A DNA stretch of 5,300 nucleotides from an uncultured Hungatella sp. Its GTDB lineage: Bacteria; Bacillota; Clostridia; Lachnospirales; Lachnospiraceae. The notes beneath the pieces were generated by a model, which was not told where the DNA came from, did no database searches, and saw nothing but the letters and a program-made list of their open reading frames with translations. Positions 1 through 5,300 of this stretch are shown piece by piece; within the stretch, counting starts at the first letter, position 1; each line of letters opens with the position of its first letter. The stretch lies in the NCBI GenBank assembly GCA_910586845.1, contig CAJUJV010000006.1:68478-73777 (forward strand), written 5' to 3'. The translations under genes and the position numbers were made by a program.

Positions 1-683
1 TACAGCAGCAGATCCTGATAATGGGTTCTGCCGATACACAGACACACCTGGTTTAAGGAGACGATTATCTCATCGCCCGCCTTCCTGTCCCACATCCTTA
101 TAGGGTTTCCCGGCTGCCTCACTGTCACGAGAAGGCCTCCCTGATATTCCTGATTCAGGGACCGAAGAAAAATCTGGGACGCGCGGCTATTGATCTCTCC
201 CAGAAGGATAGACGACATAATATCATGTTCCGCCAGCCGGTTGACTTCCCCTGTCAGCTGATGGATCATTTCTTCCGACGACTTCTTCTGCCGCTCTTCT
301 CCCAGTGACTCCAGAATTTTCCTCATGGTTTCAATGAACACCGATTTTTGAACCGGCTTTACCATATAGTCAACAACATTCAATGAAAAGGCCCTTTTCG
401 CGTATTCAAATTCACTGTAAGCGGAATGAATAATGATCTTCATCTCAGGATAACGGTTTCTGAGCATGTCAAGGGCATCCAATCCGTTTATCCCCGGCAT
501 ATTGATATCCACGATTACAATATCCGGACTGTATTTCCCCACGCCTGCCACAAAATCCACGCCGTTGGACACGCTGGGAAATATCCTGAGATCCGGAAAA
601 TGATTTTTCAGCAATGTTTCCAGAGCTATACATTCGATCGGTTCGTCATCCGCGATCAGAATTCCATAATTACTCACAGCCAT
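1..683 (-). CDS. Response regulator, YesN-type (receiver domain plus start of middle region; C-terminus outside window)
   Basis: This is a cytoplasmic response regulator, the likely phosphorylation partner of the kinase just upstream. It begins with ATG at 683 and stays open for 227 codons to the left edge, so the gene is partial. Residues 1-125 form a receiver domain: acidic pair D12-D13 in ADDEP, phosphoacceptor D59 in DIVIVDINMPG, switch S87 in IIIHSAYSEFEYA, and K109 in YMVKP. Residues about 126-160 are polar and probably helical, followed by a mixed region containing QEYQGGLLVTVR. No AraC-type helix-turn-helix appears in the visible part. YesN-type regulators normally carry one at the C-terminus, so this is probably the long form with the DNA-binding domain off-window (inference). 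The start sits 15 bp after the kinase stop, with AAAGGA about 9 nt before the ATG. The receiver domain is very secure; the AraC output domain is assumed from the family. Confidence 0.93.
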   Translation of the reverse strand, partial: MAVSNYGILIADDEPIECIALETLLKNHFPDLRIFPSVSNGVDFVAGVGKYSPDIVIVDINMPGINGLDALDMLRNRYPEMKIIIHSAYSEFEYAKRAFSLNVVDYMVKPVQKSVFIETMRKILESLGEERQKKSSEEMIHQLTGEVNRLAEHDIMSSILLGEINSRASQIFLRSLNQEYQGGLLVTVRQPGNPIRMWDRKAGDEIIVSLNQVCLCIGRTHYQDLLL

Positions 684-698
684 TTTTGCGGTTCCTTT

Positions 699-2192
699 CT
701 ACTGTGCGCTTCCGCAGGGAAGCGCCATTGTGATCTCTGTCCCCACGCCCGGAACACTTTTAATCTCCATCTGTGCCCTGCCATGGAAGAAAATCTGAAG
801 CCTTGTGTATACATTAGAAAGCCCCAGTCTCTGTTCCGAATGCTCTGACTGCCTCATCTCCCTGCGTACCTGCTCCAGTTCTTCCTGTTTCAGCCCAACT
901 CCATTGTCAATGATCCTGATAGTCCCTGTTTGTCTCTCGGAATCATACTCCGTCTTGATGGTTATATACCCATCCTTCAGATACATTCCCACCCCATGGG
1001 TAATAGCATTTTCCACCAAAGGCTGAAGGATCAGGGCGGGAACCGCAATATTGTGGAACCGCTCGTCCAGATCAAAGGTAAACTGGATTCTCCCTCCAAA
1101 ACGATGCTCCAGCAGCAGCACGTAGGTGCCCAGATTTTCCATCTCCTTTGACAGCGTCACCTCCCTGGCGGCAAAATCCAGCGCGTACCTTAAAAAGGCC
1201 GCCGTGGAATCCAAAAGCAGAGATGTCTGCTCCGCCTCCTCCATATAGGCAGTCTGAGATATCATATTTAAAGTGTTGAACAGAAAATGAGGATTGATCT
1301 GCATCTGCAGAGACTTTAATTCGCTGGTTCTCAGCAGATTGGTGATCTGCAGATTTTCTACCTCCTTCTGCTGAAGCTTAATCTCAATGTCCGCGTTTTC
1401 CCGGATAATTTCCATCTGTCCCCGAATCGTTTTCAGCATAGCGTTGAAAACTCCCACCAGAATATTCATCTCTTCATTGGACGCGGAACAGAGGGCCACC
1501 TCTTTGTAATCCTCCACATCCTTTAAGCTGTATCCCTGGATCAAAGAGGTCAGTTCCGTGATGGGGTCTACAATCGAGCGAGAGAGGCGCACAGAGTAGA
1601 TCATGTCCGCCCCAACCATAAAAAGCAGAAAAATACCGGCCAACGCGATAAAAATCTGCTGGGTAACCTGCAGTTTTTCCATCCTGACTCTGGTATATTC
1701 CAAAATCTGATAATTAAGGCCGCGAAACCCGGCATTGACGGCGCGGTAAATCTCATCCGCCCTGTAATAAAGCCGATTACGCGCATCCGGCTCCCCGGTC
1801 TTCAGAATCTCTTCCAAAAGCATGCCGTAATCGCCCAACATCCCGGCCACATCCGAGATGTCCCTCTGATACACGGAATCAATCCTGATGGCCTGGAGAA
1901 CACTTACAGAACCTTTGAGAGTTTTCAGGGACTTATCCCAGGAAGAGAGGACAGAATAGTCTCCCCTGGCGGCGTAGGTGGTAAGTTCCGAATGAAGGCT
2001 TTCCAGATCACGGTAAAAGTGATGCAGTTCCAACTGCTGTTCCCCCAACTGCCTGTACCGCGTACTGGATACAGAACAGAAGAAAATCGTATTGACTGCC
2101 AGAAGGAATACAAAGAAAATATTCTGCGCGAAAAATGCATTCAGTTTGTACTTTGTGGTATTTGCAGAAGATTTCCGTTGTACAGATGCCAT
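699..2192 (-). CDS. Sensor histidine kinase, YesM/LytS class (HAMP, His_kinase, HATPase_c)
   Basis: Membrane sensor kinase of 497 aa that autophosphorylates on histidine and passes the phosphate to the adjacent regulator. Transmembrane segments are at about residues 18-41 and 178-201. They bracket an external domain of about 135 residues that looks mostly helical and has no recognisable ligand-binding fold. A HAMP-like linker (about 202-258) and a coiled coil (about 260-293) follow. The phosphoacceptor is H302 in QINPHFLFNTLNM, the signature of this kinase class. The ATPase domain has the N-box PLVENAITHG (N395), the G1 box DNGVGL (429-434) and the G2 box GLSNV (457-461), so it looks fully functional. 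The start at 2192 is supported by GAGGG at 2199-2203, 6 nt upstream. The first 52 bp overlap the end of the binding-protein gene in another frame, suggesting translational coupling. The small external domain fits sensing through a partner binding protein rather than directly (inference). Confidence 0.96.
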   Translation of the reverse strand: MASVQRKSSANTTKYKLNAFFAQNIFFVFLLAVNTIFFCSVSSTRYRQLGEQQLELHHFYRDLESLHSELTTYAARGDYSVLSSWDKSLKTLKGSVSVLQAIRIDSVYQRDISDVAGMLGDYGMLLEEILKTGEPDARNRLYYRADEIYRAVNAGFRGLNYQILEYTRVRMEKLQVTQQIFIALAGIFLLFMVGADMIYSVRLSRSIVDPITELTSLIQGYSLKDVEDYKEVALCSASNEEMNILVGVFNAMLKTIRGQMEIIRENADIEIKLQQKEVENLQITNLLRTSELKSLQMQINPHFLFNTLNMISQTAYMEEAEQTSLLLDSTAAFLRYALDFAAREVTLSKEMENLGTYVLLLEHRFGGRIQFTFDLDERFHNIAVPALILQPLVENAITHGVGMYLKDGYITIKTEYDSERQTGTIRIIDNGVGLKQEELEQVRREMRQSEHSEQRLGLSNVYTRLQIFFHGRAQMEIKSVPGVGTEITMALPCGSAQ

Positions 2193-3169
2193 GTCACGCC
2201 CTCGCTTTCATACGCCTTTATTCCCTCTAAGTTTTCTTTCGATATGCTGATATTTTCAATATAAATCACATCTTTCTCCGGCAGGGTCCCTTCCTGATAG
2301 TTCTTCAATACCTCCACCGCCAGCTTTCCCATAATATCGGATTCCTGAATGATTGTGGAATAATACCTCCCTGACGCTATATGTTTCAGGATCTCATCCG
2401 GATTGCCGGAAACCACCACCCGCATTTCATCATATCCCTTTCCCATAGTATCGAGAAGTTCTCCCGTGACAATGGAGGAATACCCCTCAGCGCAGAATAT
2501 GCCGTTGATCTCCGGGTTTTCCTCCAGAATTCCGGGCAGTTTCTCGCGTACCGTCAGCAGGCTGTAATTTGCCTCCAGCACCGTCTCCACATGGCAGTCC
2601 GGGTGGAGAGCCAGCTCATCCTGAAATCCCTGAAGCCGCAGCTGCTGATTCTCACTGGAACCGTTTCCGATGATAACTGCCGCATAAAGGGGATGTGAGA
2701 TATTTTCCGTCATATCCTTTCCGGCCAGCCGCCCCATCTCATAATTGTCGGCTCCGATATAACACAGCCTGTCTATGTCCGCATTGTCGTTGTCAATAAG
2801 AACGACAGGAATATCCGCTGCCCTGGCCTCTTCAAGCGCCCGGACAATCCTGGGATCGCTTTCACCCGAGGTGATGATCCCGTCGGGACCCGGACAGATC
2901 TCCGACCGGATGGCCTCACTCATGGCCTGGGCATCTGATTCCATAAACCCGACAAATTTTGTATTGGTATGGTACGCATCATCGGCCTGCGCCATCCCGT
3001 AGGCGATGCTCCCCCAATACCCGGCATTGGCAAAGGGACTGATAAATGTAAATCGATAATTACAGGAGGGGAGGTCTGATTCCCTGCCGCCAGGCGGCAG
3101 CACCGCGCAGAAAAAGAAACAGACAAAAACAGAAAATAACAGCATCAGGCAGTTAAACATCTTTTTCAT
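2141..3169 (-). CDS. Membrane-targeted periplasmic sugar-binding-type protein (Peripla_BP_4/LacI-like fold), probable sensor subunit
   Basis: Extracytoplasmic binding protein of the ribose/galactose type, 342 aa from the ATG at 3169. Residues 1-22 form a basic-hydrophobic leader (MKKMFNCLMLLF, then FFFC). There is a Cys at 21, but not a standard lipobox, so it may be a cleaved signal, an atypical lipoprotein or an uncleaved anchor. The mature part has family hallmarks: DGIIT (96-100), IPVVLIDNDNAD (120-131), YIGADNYEMGRLAGKDM (137-153), GFQDEL (181-186) and, near the C-terminus, IIQESDIMGKLAVEVL. No permease or ATPase genes are adjacent. With the kinase and regulator directly downstream, a sensing role is more likely than transport, as in the clostridial XylFII-LytS-YesN arrangement. 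The ligand cannot be read from the sequence. I chose 3169 because GGAGAGGA (3180-3187) lies 10 nt upstream and the leader follows at once; an in-frame TTG at 3244 would add 25 non-leader residues. Confidence 0.9.
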   Translation of the reverse strand: MKKMFNCLMLLFSVFVCFFFCAVLPPGGRESDLPSCNYRFTFISPFANAGYWGSIAYGMAQADDAYHTNTKFVGFMESDAQAMSEAIRSEICPGPDGIITSGESDPRIVRALEEARAADIPVVLIDNDNADIDRLCYIGADNYEMGRLAGKDMTENISHPLYAAVIIGNGSSENQQLRLQGFQDELALHPDCHVETVLEANYSLLTVREKLPGILEENPEINGIFCAEGYSSIVTGELLDTMGKGYDEMRVVVSGNPDEILKHIASGRYYSTIIQESDIMGKLAVEVLKNYQEGTLPEKDVIYIENISISKENLEGIKAYESEGVTWHLYNGNLLQIPQSTN

Positions 3170-3179
3170 AATCCGGGTA

Positions 3180-3187
3180 TCCTCTCC
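3180..3187 (-). promoter_or_regulatory. Ribosome binding site deciding the start of the binding-protein gene
   Basis: On the minus strand this reads GGAGAGGA, ending 10 nt before the ATG at 3169. Neither the in-frame ATG at 3211 nor the TTG at 3244 has a comparable site at a usual distance. This supports the shorter 342-aa product with an N-terminal hydrophobic leader. Confidence 0.65.
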
Positions 3188-3215
3188 GAAGCAAGGTAAA
3201 AGCCTTTCCATATTT

Positions 3216-3244
3216 AACTTAGCATAAATAGAACGGAACTTCAA
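3216..3244 (-). promoter_or_regulatory. Candidate promoter of the sensor operon
   Basis: Read on the minus strand, TTGAAG (3239-3244) is followed after exactly 17 bp by TAAGTT (3216-3221). The -10 is preceded by TGC, giving an extended -10 element. The -35 matches consensus at 4 of 6 positions and the -10 only at 3 of 6, so this is a weak promoter by sequence. It would give a leader of about 40 nt before the ATG at 3169. It overlaps the rejected upstream TTG start. No other pair in the gap looks better, but the call rests on sequence alone. Confidence 0.35.
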
Positions 3245-3285
3245 GCCGGAACATTACCCTGGCATGATCTGCCTTTGCTGTATTG

Positions 3286-3317
3286 CAAGATTTTGCACAA
3301 GTACAAGATTCTGCACA
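3286..3317. repeat. Tandem 14-bp direct repeat, candidate operator for the YesN-type regulator
   Basis: CAAGATTTTGCACA (3286-3299) and CAAGATTCTGCACA (3304-3317) differ at one position and start 18 bp apart. A TTGCA unit occurs at 3283-3287 and again at 3293-3297, one helical turn apart. GTACAGACTTCTGTCAA (3333-3349) resembles GTACAAGATTCTGCACA (3301-3317) at 11 of 17 positions, a possible degenerate third copy. AraC-family response regulators commonly bind direct repeats upstream of the -35 region. Assigning these sites to the regulator encoded here is inference from position. Confidence 0.55.
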
Positions 3318-3379
3318 TTTTTTGTCAAACATGTACAGACTTCTGTCAAAAACTTGGAGATGTAATGTAAGATATGTCA

Positions 3380-3388
3380 TGATATGAT
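3380..3388 (+). promoter_or_regulatory. Candidate extended -10 promoter of the esterase gene
   Basis: TGATATGAT contains the TGn extension followed by TATGAT (3383-3388), which matches TATAAT at 5 of 6 positions. The expected -35 position (about 3360-3365, ATGTAA) is far from TTGACA, which fits a promoter needing an activator. Initiation near 3395 would give a leader of about 36 nt. The weak repeat copy at 3333-3349 would then sit at about -62 to -46, where an AraC-type activator typically binds. An alternative -10, TAAGAT (3368-3373), has a poorly spaced CTGTCA upstream. Confidence 0.45.
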
Positions 3389-3416
3389 AGATATATCAAA
3401 ACAAACAGACTTTAAA

Positions 3417-3422
3417 AGGAGG
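3417..3422 (+). promoter_or_regulatory. Consensus ribosome binding site of the esterase gene
   Basis: AGGAGG lies 8 nt before the ATG at 3431, inside the longer match AAAAGGAGGA (3414-3423). This fixes the start codon and predicts strong translation once the message is made. Confidence 0.9.
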
Positions 3423-3430
3423 ACTTATTC

Positions 3431-4837
3431 ATGAAAAAAGCATTATCCACCGTATTGATCTGCGCCACGGCAATGTCTCTGCTGGCAGGATATGGCGGCC
3501 CTCTGGTAGCTTTCGCGTCAAACACGCAGGCCGAAGCCGAAACAAACCTGGATACATACAACTGCCGGTTATACGGGACTGTAACGGATGCCGGCCAGGT
3601 AGTGAGCCATATGGTAATCGACTTCGGCGACGGCAAAAAGGTTGTCAACGCGGCAAACGATACCTTTACGGTTCATGCCACGGCATCCACCAGAGCTTTC
3701 CTGGAAGGTACGGGGCTGGACAGTTATGGGGACTATGATATTAACCGCAGAATTGTAAAGACAGAAACCGACGGACAGAGGGTAATCGTTTATTTTGATA
3801 TGTCAGAAGGCGCTACTCTCGCCTATACGTCCGGCGCGCGGAACTATCCCGCCACCCTGACCTACACCATAACCCAAAATAAACCCATCACCCTGACAGC
3901 GCCTGACGGAACCGTTCTGAAGGAAAACTATATGGCAAATTATTCGTGCAACAATCAGGTAGAGGATGAGGAAACCGCCAAATTTGAATCCGTTATTGTA
4001 AAAGACGGCATCAACTATCAGTTCTACAACGCAGGGGCCGACGTGGATAAACTCGTAGTATGGTTCCACGGCAACGGGGAAGGCGACCTGCTGGGGTCCG
4101 GCAATAACGTAGCCCAGATCCTCGCCAACAGAGGCGGTGTCGCGTGGGCCTCAGAAGAGTTTCAGAATATTCTGGGCCGCGCCCATGTAATGGCGTTCCA
4201 GGCCCCTGACACCTGGTATTATGCTCAGCGTGACAACCTTCTTGACAAAGCGGCCGCCGAAATCAAAGAGGTTGTGGAAAAATACCATGTGAATCCGGAC
4301 AAGGTTCTTGTATCCGGCTGCTCTGCAGGAGGCTACATGACTTCCAGAATGCTGATCGCCCATCCGGAGCTGTTTAAAGTAGCTATCATCAACTGCCCCG
4401 CTTATGATGTGGCAAGCGACAGAGGCGGCGAAACTCCTACGGATGAGGAACTGACGGCCATCAAAAATTCCAATATCCCCATCTGGCTGGTACAGGGCGC
4501 CACCGACAGTTCCGTCGCCACCGACAAGTGTTCCAAGCGTCTCTTTAACATTCTGACCCAGGGAGTGCCGGTTATCCAGACCACTGTGAGACAGGATCTG
4601 TGGCAGAACTCCGACTTTACCACCAGCGAAACCGCCGACGGCAAATACAAATTGTCCCTCTATGACACCACAGAAGACAATAAGCTGAGATTTGCGGAGG
4701 ATTATGACCAGGATGGTATCATGACCGAGGTACAGTACAGCAACCACTGGTCCTGGATCTATTCGCTGAAGAACGACCCCCGGGCCATTGACGGAACCCA
4801 TATCATCAACTGGGCCGCCGAATTGTTAAATCAGTAA
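3431..4837 (+). CDS. Secreted alpha/beta-hydrolase esterase with N-terminal beta-rich (EstA Ig-like type) domain
   Basis: Secreted serine hydrolase of 468 aa, close in style to PHB-depolymerase/feruloyl-esterase-like proteins. It starts with a signal peptide (MKKALSTVLICATAMSLLAG, likely cut after AFA at about residue 29). Residues about 40-150 are beta-rich, with no catalytic motif, and match in position the Ig-like domain that precedes some bacterial esterases. The catalytic domain begins near residue 190. It shows the oxyanion-loop motif VVWFHGNGEGD (W211-D219), the nucleophile elbow GCSAGG with S298, acid D359 in QGATDSS, and H439 in SNHWSW. The triad is therefore complete. D424, D426 and D428-G429 form a DxDxDG calcium-loop-like motif just before the histidine. 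No sortase motif, dockerin or surface-binding repeats are visible, so the enzyme is probably released. The substrate is unknown; ester groups on plant polysaccharides are plausible given the neighbouring sensor (inference). There is no terminator directly after the stop. Confidence 0.88.
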   Translation: MKKALSTVLICATAMSLLAGYGGPLVAFASNTQAEAETNLDTYNCRLYGTVTDAGQVVSHMVIDFGDGKKVVNAANDTFTVHATASTRAFLEGTGLDSYGDYDINRRIVKTETDGQRVIVYFDMSEGATLAYTSGARNYPATLTYTITQNKPITLTAPDGTVLKENYMANYSCNNQVEDEETAKFESVIVKDGINYQFYNAGADVDKLVVWFHGNGEGDLLGSGNNVAQILANRGGVAWASEEFQNILGRAHVMAFQAPDTWYYAQRDNLLDKAAAEIKEVVEKYHVNPDKVLVSGCSAGGYMTSRMLIAHPELFKVAIINCPAYDVASDRGGETPTDEELTAIKNSNIPIWLVQGATDSSVATDKCSKRLFNILTQGVPVIQTTVRQDLWQNSDFTTSETADGKYKLSLYDTTEDNKLRFAEDYDQDGIMTEVQYSNHWSWIYSLKNDPRAIDGTHIINWAAELLNQ

Positions 4838-4867
4838 ATTTTAAATGAGTGGGAGCATTTCGATACC

Positions 4868-5218
4868 GATACAGGTACGGAGGAACTGGCCCATCTGGAG
4901 ATCGTGGCCGCCATCATCCATCAGCTGACCAGAAACCTGACTCCGGAGCAGATCGAGGCCTCCGGCTTCGGACCCTACTATATCGACCACACTACCGGTA
5001 TCTGGCCTCAGGCAGCCGGCGGCGTTCCCTTCAACGCCTGTGAATTCCAGTCCAAGGGCGATCCCATCACGGATCTGTTCGAGGACCTGGCGGCAGAGCA
5101 GAAGGCTCGCGTGACCTACGACAATATCCTTCGTTTGAGCGACGATCCGGATGTAAACGACGTCATCAAATTCCTGCGCCAGCGGGAGGTGGTGCATTTC
5201 CAGCGGTTCGGCGAAGCA
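4868..5218 (+). pseudogene. cotJC: cotJC remnant (spore-coat, manganese-catalase-like), missing both ends
   Basis: A reading of 117 codons starting at 4868 matches the interior of CotJC, the spore-coat protein of the manganese-catalase family. It runs TGTEELAHLEIVAAI, QLTRNLTPEQIEASGF, YYIDHTTGIWPQAAGG, KGDPITDLFEDLAAEQKAR, TYDNILRLSDDPDV and finally REVVHFQRFGEA. Metal-ligand equivalents remain: E and H of EELAH (codons at 4883 and 4892), E of AAEQKAR (5096) and H of REVVHF (5195). The N-terminal part, about 60 residues with the first ligand Glu, is absent. There is no in-frame start or ribosome binding site, because the esterase stop at 4835 is the preceding in-frame codon block. After FGEA the usual C-terminus (about 25 residues) is replaced by unrelated sequence that stays open through the hairpin to the window end. 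No frameshift or stop lies inside the piece, so the break looks recent. Family lengths are from memory of CotJC proteins. Confidence 0.85.
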
Positions 5219-5300
5219 AACCATACTGATTTAAGCAGATTTTATCCCCTGTGGGCGGCGGCTCACAGGGGATATTTGCACCGTATTTTCTCTCTTGAAC
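5219..5300 (+). other. Sequence beyond the cotJC break; no gene recognised
   Basis: From 5219 the cotJC frame continues without a stop (NHTDLSRFYPLW and on) but no longer resembles CotJC. It reads straight through the hairpin, which a real coding end would not do. I see no start codon with a ribosome binding site here. Confidence 0.5.
5243..5274 (+). terminator. Strong hairpin, probable rho-independent terminator
   Basis: The arms 5243-5255 and 5262-5274 pair over 13 bp (TATCCCCTGTG against CACAGGGGATA, then one G-T and one G-C pair), with a 6-nt loop. The stem has no mismatch. The following T-run is short (TTT at 5275-5277, then TATTTTCTCTCTT further on), so termination may be incomplete. 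On the minus strand the sequence after the hairpin has no T-run, so the plus direction is favoured. This is the first such structure after the esterase gene. Confidence 0.55.

Larger units (their letters stand above)
3170..3430. promoter_or_regulatory. Divergent control region between the sensor operon and the esterase gene
   Basis: This AT-richer, non-coding stretch of 261 bp separates two divergently read units. It holds a candidate leftward promoter (3216-3244), an 18-bp-period direct repeat (3286-3317), a weaker third copy (3333-3349), a candidate rightward extended -10 promoter (3380-3388) and a consensus ribosome binding site (3417-3422). The repeats lie between the two promoters, where a regulator could act on both. 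I see no riboswitch-like fold, attenuator hairpin or small ORF of note in it. Confidence 0.7.

Noticed and set aside
426..848. 140-codon plus-strand reading frame
   Set aside because: It is antisense to the receiver domain and the kinase end, both of which carry intact catalytic motifs. It has no family resemblance or convincing ribosome binding site.
3170..3244. Longer binding-protein start at TTG 3244 or ATG 3211
   Set aside because: The added residues precede the hydrophobic leader, the ribosome binding signals are poor, and the TTG coincides with the candidate -35 element.
3371..3397. GATATG repeated 10 bp apart and the palindrome GATATATC
   Set aside because: They are short, low-complexity AT-rich matches around the -10 region, with no clear support as an operator.
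4151..4801. 216-codon minus-strand reading frame
   Set aside because: It lies wholly antisense to the esterase catalytic domain, including the Ser-Asp-His triad. Its Gly/Val-rich translation looks like a codon-bias shadow.
4845..5043. Starts at ATG 4845 and GTG 4849 as possible beginnings of a new gene
   Set aside because: Both are out of frame with the CotJC-like reading, and the translations (for example RYRYRYGG) are not protein-like. The remnant has no usable start.
4868..5218. Functional short catalase gene
   Set aside because: There is no start codon, no ribosome binding site, the first metal-ligand region is missing and the C-terminus is replaced. A pseudogene is the simpler reading.
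4841..5224. 127-codon minus-strand reading frame
   Set aside because: It is antisense to the cotJC remnant, whose plus-strand frame gives clear family motifs. No domain or ribosome binding site supports the minus reading.

Overview
The window looks like a chromosomal segment of a spore-forming, gut-type Clostridium relative (Firmicutes, probably Lachnospiraceae). The reasons are strong AGGAGG-type ribosome binding sites, a YesM/YesN-type sensor pair, and a remnant of the spore-coat/manganese-catalase gene cotJC. The family assignment is an inference from protein style; no rRNA or other taxonomic marker is present.

Layout. Positions 1-3169 hold three genes on the minus strand, read right to left. 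First is a membrane-targeted, sugar-binding-type periplasmic protein (2141-3169). Next is a sensor histidine kinase of the YesM/LytS class (699-2192), whose start overlaps the end of the first gene by 52 bp. Last is a response regulator of the YesN type (683 down to 1), whose output domain lies outside the left edge. The tight packing indicates one transcript, and the order binding protein, kinase, regulator is that of a three-component carbohydrate sensor. Positions 3170-3430 are a divergent control region. It has candidate promoters in both directions and a 14-bp direct repeat (13/14 identical, 18-bp period) with a weaker third copy next to the rightward promoter. Positions 3431-4837 encode, on the plus strand, a secreted serine esterase/hydrolase with an N-terminal beta-rich domain and a complete Ser-Asp-His triad.

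Positions 4838-5300 contain no intact gene. An internal piece of cotJC (about 4868-5218), missing both ends, lies immediately after the esterase stop and in the same frame. A strong hairpin at 5243-5274 follows and is the first plausible transcription terminator for the esterase message.

Working model (inference): the binding protein captures a sugar or oligosaccharide outside the membrane and signals through the kinase to the regulator. The regulator then acts on the divergent control region to switch on the secreted esterase, and perhaps its own operon. The esterase would remove ester groups from the polysaccharide that yields the signal. Each gene is a recognisable family. The combination, the repeats and the broken cotJC junction are the parts worth following up.
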